Program-made: the position numbers and the translations under genes
NCBI RefSeq assembly: GCF_000331305.1
Contig: NZ_KB217478.1
Span: forward strand, 3,384,627-3,448,626
Direction of reading: 5' to 3'
Origin: Calothrix sp. PCC 7103
Lineage (GTDB): Bacteria; Cyanobacteriota; Cyanobacteriia; Cyanobacteriales; Nostocaceae
Length of the DNA stretch: 64,000 nucleotides
Shown here: one piece after another, positions 61,056 through 64,000 of the stretch
How the letters are laid out: each line of letters begins with the position of its first letter
How positions within the stretch are numbered: the stretch's first letter is position 1
Notes under the pieces: model-generated
What the model was told of the DNA's origin: nothing
Seen by the model: only the letters and a program-made list of their open reading frames with translations
Databases searched by the model: none

Positions 61056-62018
61056 CTATGCCCAAGTCCACATTCCAGGACTATCATCAAGATGGTCAGT
61101 AACTAGGCGCCCAATAGCATCAATTTGTTGTAAATCTTGTTCTGATAATTTTACATTTCCAGCTTTAGCATTAGCAACAGCTTGTTCAGCATTTCTGGCG
61201 CCGACTATGGCATTACTTTGAGGTTGAGCTATTAACCAAGCTATAGCAAGTTGAGCAAGTGTACAATTATGACTTTCGGCAATAGGGCGTAATTTTTCTA
61301 ATGCGGAGAGCGCACGTTCAAAGTTTTTACCTTGAAATAGTTTATTATCGGCGCGGTTATCACCTTGTTCAAATTTGTGCCCTTTTTCAAATTTGCCTGT
61401 TAATAATCCTTGTGCTAGGGGTGAGTAGGCAATAATTGATATTTGGTTTTCGACACAATAAGGCGCCGCATCTTTTTCTACGTAGCGCCAAAATAATGAG
61501 TATGGGGGCTGTAAACTATCAATACGCCCATACTGACTTGCTTCTTCTAGCTGTGCTAGCGAAAAATTGGAAACACCTATTGCCCGTATTTTCCCCTGTG
61601 CCTTTAATTCATTTAATGCTCGCATTGTTTCTTCTATTGGCACTACTTCGGTTTTGAAGGCACCGGAGGGCCAATGAATTTGATACAAATCTATGTAATC
61701 GGTTTTGAGGTTTTTAAGTGAATTATCGCAAGCTTCTATAACTTGATTGTACTTAAGATGGCTGGCAAATACTTTGGTGGCATATTCTACTTGGTCACGT
61801 ATATCAGATAATGCTTCGGCAACTATTCGTTCGGAGTGTCCTTGTCCATAAACTTCTGCTGTGTCAATGGTTGTAATACCCGCATCAACTGCCGCGCGTA
61901 TTGCTTTTATGGAGTCAGTATCCTCTATTCCTACCCATTGTTTTTTACCAGCTTGCCAAGTCCCCATCAGAATGGGTGTAATATTCACATCAGATGTTCC
62001 TAAACGTCGCTTTTCCAT
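61056..62018 (-). CDS. Aldo/keto reductase
   Basis: From the ATG at 62018 the protein has 320 residues; the start is chosen because AAAGGAGGAAAA precedes it directly, a strong ribosome site, whereas the frame opens earlier at 62087. The tetrad is Asp and Tyr in TIDTAEVYG, Lys in YATKVF and His in YQIHWP. IAYSPLAQGLLTGKF and the NADP-site GARNAEQ are also seen. It is an AKR of the YajO/general stress type, with unknown substrate. It is divergent from the DUF1802 gene. Confidence 0.93.
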   Translation of the reverse strand: MEKRRLGTSDVNITPILMGTWQAGKKQWVGIEDTDSIKAIRAAVDAGITTIDTAEVYGQGHSERIVAEALSDIRDQVEYATKVFASHLKYNQVIEACDNSLKNLKTDYIDLYQIHWPSGAFKTEVVPIEETMRALNELKAQGKIRAIGVSNFSLAQLEEASQYGRIDSLQPPYSLFWRYVEKDAAPYCVENQISIIAYSPLAQGLLTGKFEKGHKFEQGDNRADNKLFQGKNFERALSALEKLRPIAESHNCTLAQLAIAWLIAQPQSNAIVGARNAEQAVANAKAGNVKLSEQDLQQIDAIGRLVTDHLDDSPGMWTWA

Positions 62019-62114
62019 TTTTCCTCCTTTGTATTTCTTTGAATAATGCCTTAGATAGTTACTTAATTTATCTAGCTGTGAGTTCAATTAGAATTAAAAT
62101 TTATGATGGTGCTT

Positions 62115-62687
62115 ATGGAATTAACTACAAATATTCACGCTTTGAAGGAATGGGCTGTTGCAATTCAAGCTTTAGAAGCTGGTGATACTGTGATGCTGCT
62201 TCGCAAGGGTGGTATCCATGAAAAAGGTGGACACTTTCAAGTTGCCCAAGAACAAGTTCTACTGTACCCAACTTATGAACACCAACAACCTTTCTTACTT
62301 AAACCAGAGTATGCTGACCGTGTTGTCCCTGTAACATCTGGTTGGCACCCAGAAACGGTAAGGATTGGTAGCTTTGCTCAAATTACTCATATTTTCCCAG
62401 TTAGTGATGCCCATATTGTTAACCAATTATTGCCTTTTCATATCTGGAACGAACATTTTTTAATTGACCGTCTCAAGTGGAAACCACGTCAACCTTTATT
62501 TGTGCTATTGTTACGCACGTATAAGTTAGCACAAATTGAAGAATTTCCTTACCGAGATTCATATGGTGGTTGTAAATCTTGGATTGATTTAGAACGGTCA
62601 ATTAGTATCGAAAATGCGATACCTGTTTTACCTGAATCTACTTATCACCAAACTGTAAATCAAATTCTAAAAACCGGGTTTCCTTAA
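62115..62687 (+). CDS. DUF1802 protein
   Basis: About 190 residues. The DUF1802 pattern is clear: ALKEWAVAIQALEAGDTVMLLRKGGIHE, then FLLYPTYEHQ-like VLLYPTYEHQQP and a C-terminal YGGCKSWIDLE. The role is unknown; the protein is small and cytosolic. Starts at 62103, 62106 and 62115 are all possible; 62115 (MELTTNIHALKEW) fits the family best. The last residues, KTGFP, come from a GAAACCCGG-type intergenic repeat that overlaps the 3' end. Confidence 0.88.
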   Translation: MELTTNIHALKEWAVAIQALEAGDTVMLLRKGGIHEKGGHFQVAQEQVLLYPTYEHQQPFLLKPEYADRVVPVTSGWHPETVRIGSFAQITHIFPVSDAHIVNQLLPFHIWNEHFLIDRLKWKPRQPLFVLLLRTYKLAQIEEFPYRDSYGGCKSWIDLERSISIENAIPVLPESTYHQTVNQILKTGFP

Positions 62688-62703
62688 TAGAAACCCAGTT
62701 TCT
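62669..62703. repeat. GAAACCCGGTTTC palindrome pair
   Basis: AAAACCGGGTTTCC then GAAACCCAGTTTC, overlapping the last codons of the DUF1802 gene in a convergent gap. Confidence 0.7.
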
Positions 62704-62711
62704 TTACGTTA

Positions 62712-63749
62712 TTACAATTTCGGCGCCTCTTCTTCAATAAAAAACATACATCTCTCTCCCCCAACCTGGGTTTCCCGTTTTTTTTCGGTTCCTGCTTGTA
62801 TGTTTCGCAGTGCTACATAGCGCTTCATTAACATTCGGAGTTGGTCTGGTTGTAATAATTTGGGAAATTTGTTAATTGCAAGTTCAAGGTCATCTATATA
62901 AGGTGCATTACTAGAAAATGCATTGTATTTAGCTTCCATCCACTTTGATGAGCTAGTTAGTAGGGTGTAGACTTCCTCTATACGTCTTGCTGCATCAAGG
63001 TGTCTTACTAAATATAACAACCCATACTTATCAAATTTTTTAAATTCCACTTCTTCCCAGGTGGTATTTTGCTGATAGTAATCGATAAGTAAGTTATGGT
63101 ATAAGCTAGCATCACACGAGAATTCTCCACTACGTTTTTTATCTAGAAAATAATCACGTAGTGATTGGTGAAAGATGCTATAAGTTCCATTATATACATA
63201 TAAAAACTCATGCAATTCTTCTAAGTAATGAGATATATTATCAATGCTTGTAAAATTTTTGAGATGCTCTTGTGTTAAAGGTTGCTTTGCTACTACCAGT
63301 ATACTTAATATGTGCTGATAATGTTGCCGTTCATCTGCATTGATGTTGTTGAGGAAGCTATGGTAAATACCATCTATATTTTTTGGTGAAGCTTCTAGAT
63401 TATCTAAAGATTGCTTTGCTACAATATTATTTATTAATAACTTAGCGTATAAAAAATTACCCTTCGCCCAGTTGGCAATTTGACTGCTTAATATTCCACT
63501 TGTAATAGGTGCCCCCTGAACGCTTACAGTGAATATATTTTGAAAATGTGGTTGCTTTAGTCGTTTTTCTACATATTGCCAGATGTCTGTCAGATTTTCC
63601 TGCGATGTATTCTCTATATAATATGGCGCAATTGTTGAGAATTCTTGCAAAAGTGGGTCTCGTGGACGAGATGTCAAGATAAAGCGCACAAAAGATGGTA
63701 AATCTAAGTTCGATAATTGTGCAAATAGTCTAATTATAGGTTCTTGTCA
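62712..63749 (-). pseudogene. STAND/NACHT ATPase fragment lacking the P-loop half
   Basis: The open frame begins within the domain (LFAQLSNLDLPSFVRFILTS, then RPRDP, near 63749). The TSRPRDP segment is the sensor-1 region of STAND NTPases. The winged-helix part follows (ILSILVVAKQPLTQEHLKN, FLYVYNGTYSIFHQSLRDYF), then a helical region to VGGERCMFFIEEEAPKL. Walker A and B sequences that should precede it are absent; upstream is intergenic repeat DNA. No WD40 or TPR sensor follows. The methionine at 63689 is internal. It is a truncated signalling or defence-type ATPase. Confidence 0.75.
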
Positions 63750-64000
63750 AGTTTTGGTGAAAGCTTTGGAAACGTTCTTGGCAGAGGGCAGTAGGCAGAG
63801 GGCAGAAGGAAGGAGTAAGGGTGAAGACATTTAATAACATTAAAATTTGGAGCTTTATTTTTGTCTCGGTGACTAAATTTTATAGTCAATAAGATAAAAC
63901 TAAAGCTCCAACAAGCTTTTAGAGGTTGGATTACATCACGCTAAAAATTCAGTTTTTTGAGACTATTTCTTTACTCCAGCAGTTAGTTTGTTTAAGGTTG
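63750..64000. other. Right end of window, intergenic
   Basis: It contains the GGCAGAGGGCAG repeat (63780-63815, inverse of 6819-6853) and a short inverted repeat GGAGCTTTA...TAAAGCTCC near 63850-63916. No gene can be supported before the window ends. Confidence 0.5.

Noticed and set aside
1-64000. tRNA, rRNA or other structured RNA genes
   Set aside because: I saw no cloverleaf with a GGTTCGA-type T arm and no rRNA segments while reading both strands; a covariance-model scan was not possible here.

Overview
The window is cyanobacterial chromosome, most likely from a filamentous heterocyst-forming or related genus. The evidence is the gene content: PATAN/receiver regulator, XisH/XisI pair, three CYP110-type cytochromes P450, DUF1400, DUF1802, DUF3352, DUF4394 and DUF2993 proteins, PgeF, PurU, SIMPL and a bifunctional nuclease, plus dense intergenic palindromes typical of these genomes. 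Base composition is AT-rich. The hexamer GGCGCC is strikingly over-represented (about 110 copies counted by eye), while the usual cyanobacterial HIP1 octamer GCGATCGC was not seen.

Layout. 1-8.5 kb is accessory DNA: a frameshifted sensor histidine kinase, two small paralogous proteins with a Fur-like site, a PATAN response regulator, a broken four-helix-bundle gene, a gutted IS4-type transposase, and a CRISPR array of 17 identical repeats. The array appears to be transcribed leftwards from a leader at 8175-8430; no cas genes are present. 8.5-24.8 kb is a nearly uninterrupted minus-strand run: a G3E GTPase, a hydrolase and SufE, a polysaccharide deacetylase with a GT2 glycosyltransferase, DUF1400, a DgcN/DgcA-type D-glutamate pair, DUF2993, three P450s, an SDR and toxin-antitoxin genes. 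25-27.3 kb carries a large TPP enzyme of transketolase/phosphoketolase type. 27.3-29.4 kb is a transposon scar plus a RAYT transposase flanked by its REP palindromes.

29.5-44.3 kb is mostly housekeeping: SIMPL protein, acyltransferase, two membrane-linked Ser/Thr kinases, PgeF, BirA, an M23 peptidase, riboflavin synthase, a bifunctional nuclease, an Fe-S aldo/keto reductase, an MFS transporter and PurU. 44.6-58.8 kb holds a kinase with 75-bp tandem repeats, an operon of acyl-CoA dehydrogenase, PIG-L deacetylase and a HAD-methyltransferase fusion, a membrane hydrolase, a decayed xisH with intact xisI, DUF3352, DUF4394 and a dienelactone hydrolase. 59-64 kb is again a scar zone: an IS1634-type transposase fused to a PIN-toxin remnant, a parE-like toxin split by a 160-bp TA-flanked miniature element, an aldo/keto reductase, DUF1802, and a STAND ATPase lacking its P-loop half.

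The most system-like groups are the P450/SDR/DUF2993/DgcAN run, the GT2-deacetylase pair, and the acyl-CoA dehydrogenase/PIG-L/HAD-methyltransferase operon. The most exact single observation is the miniature element in the parE-like gene, whose precise removal would restore the reading frame.
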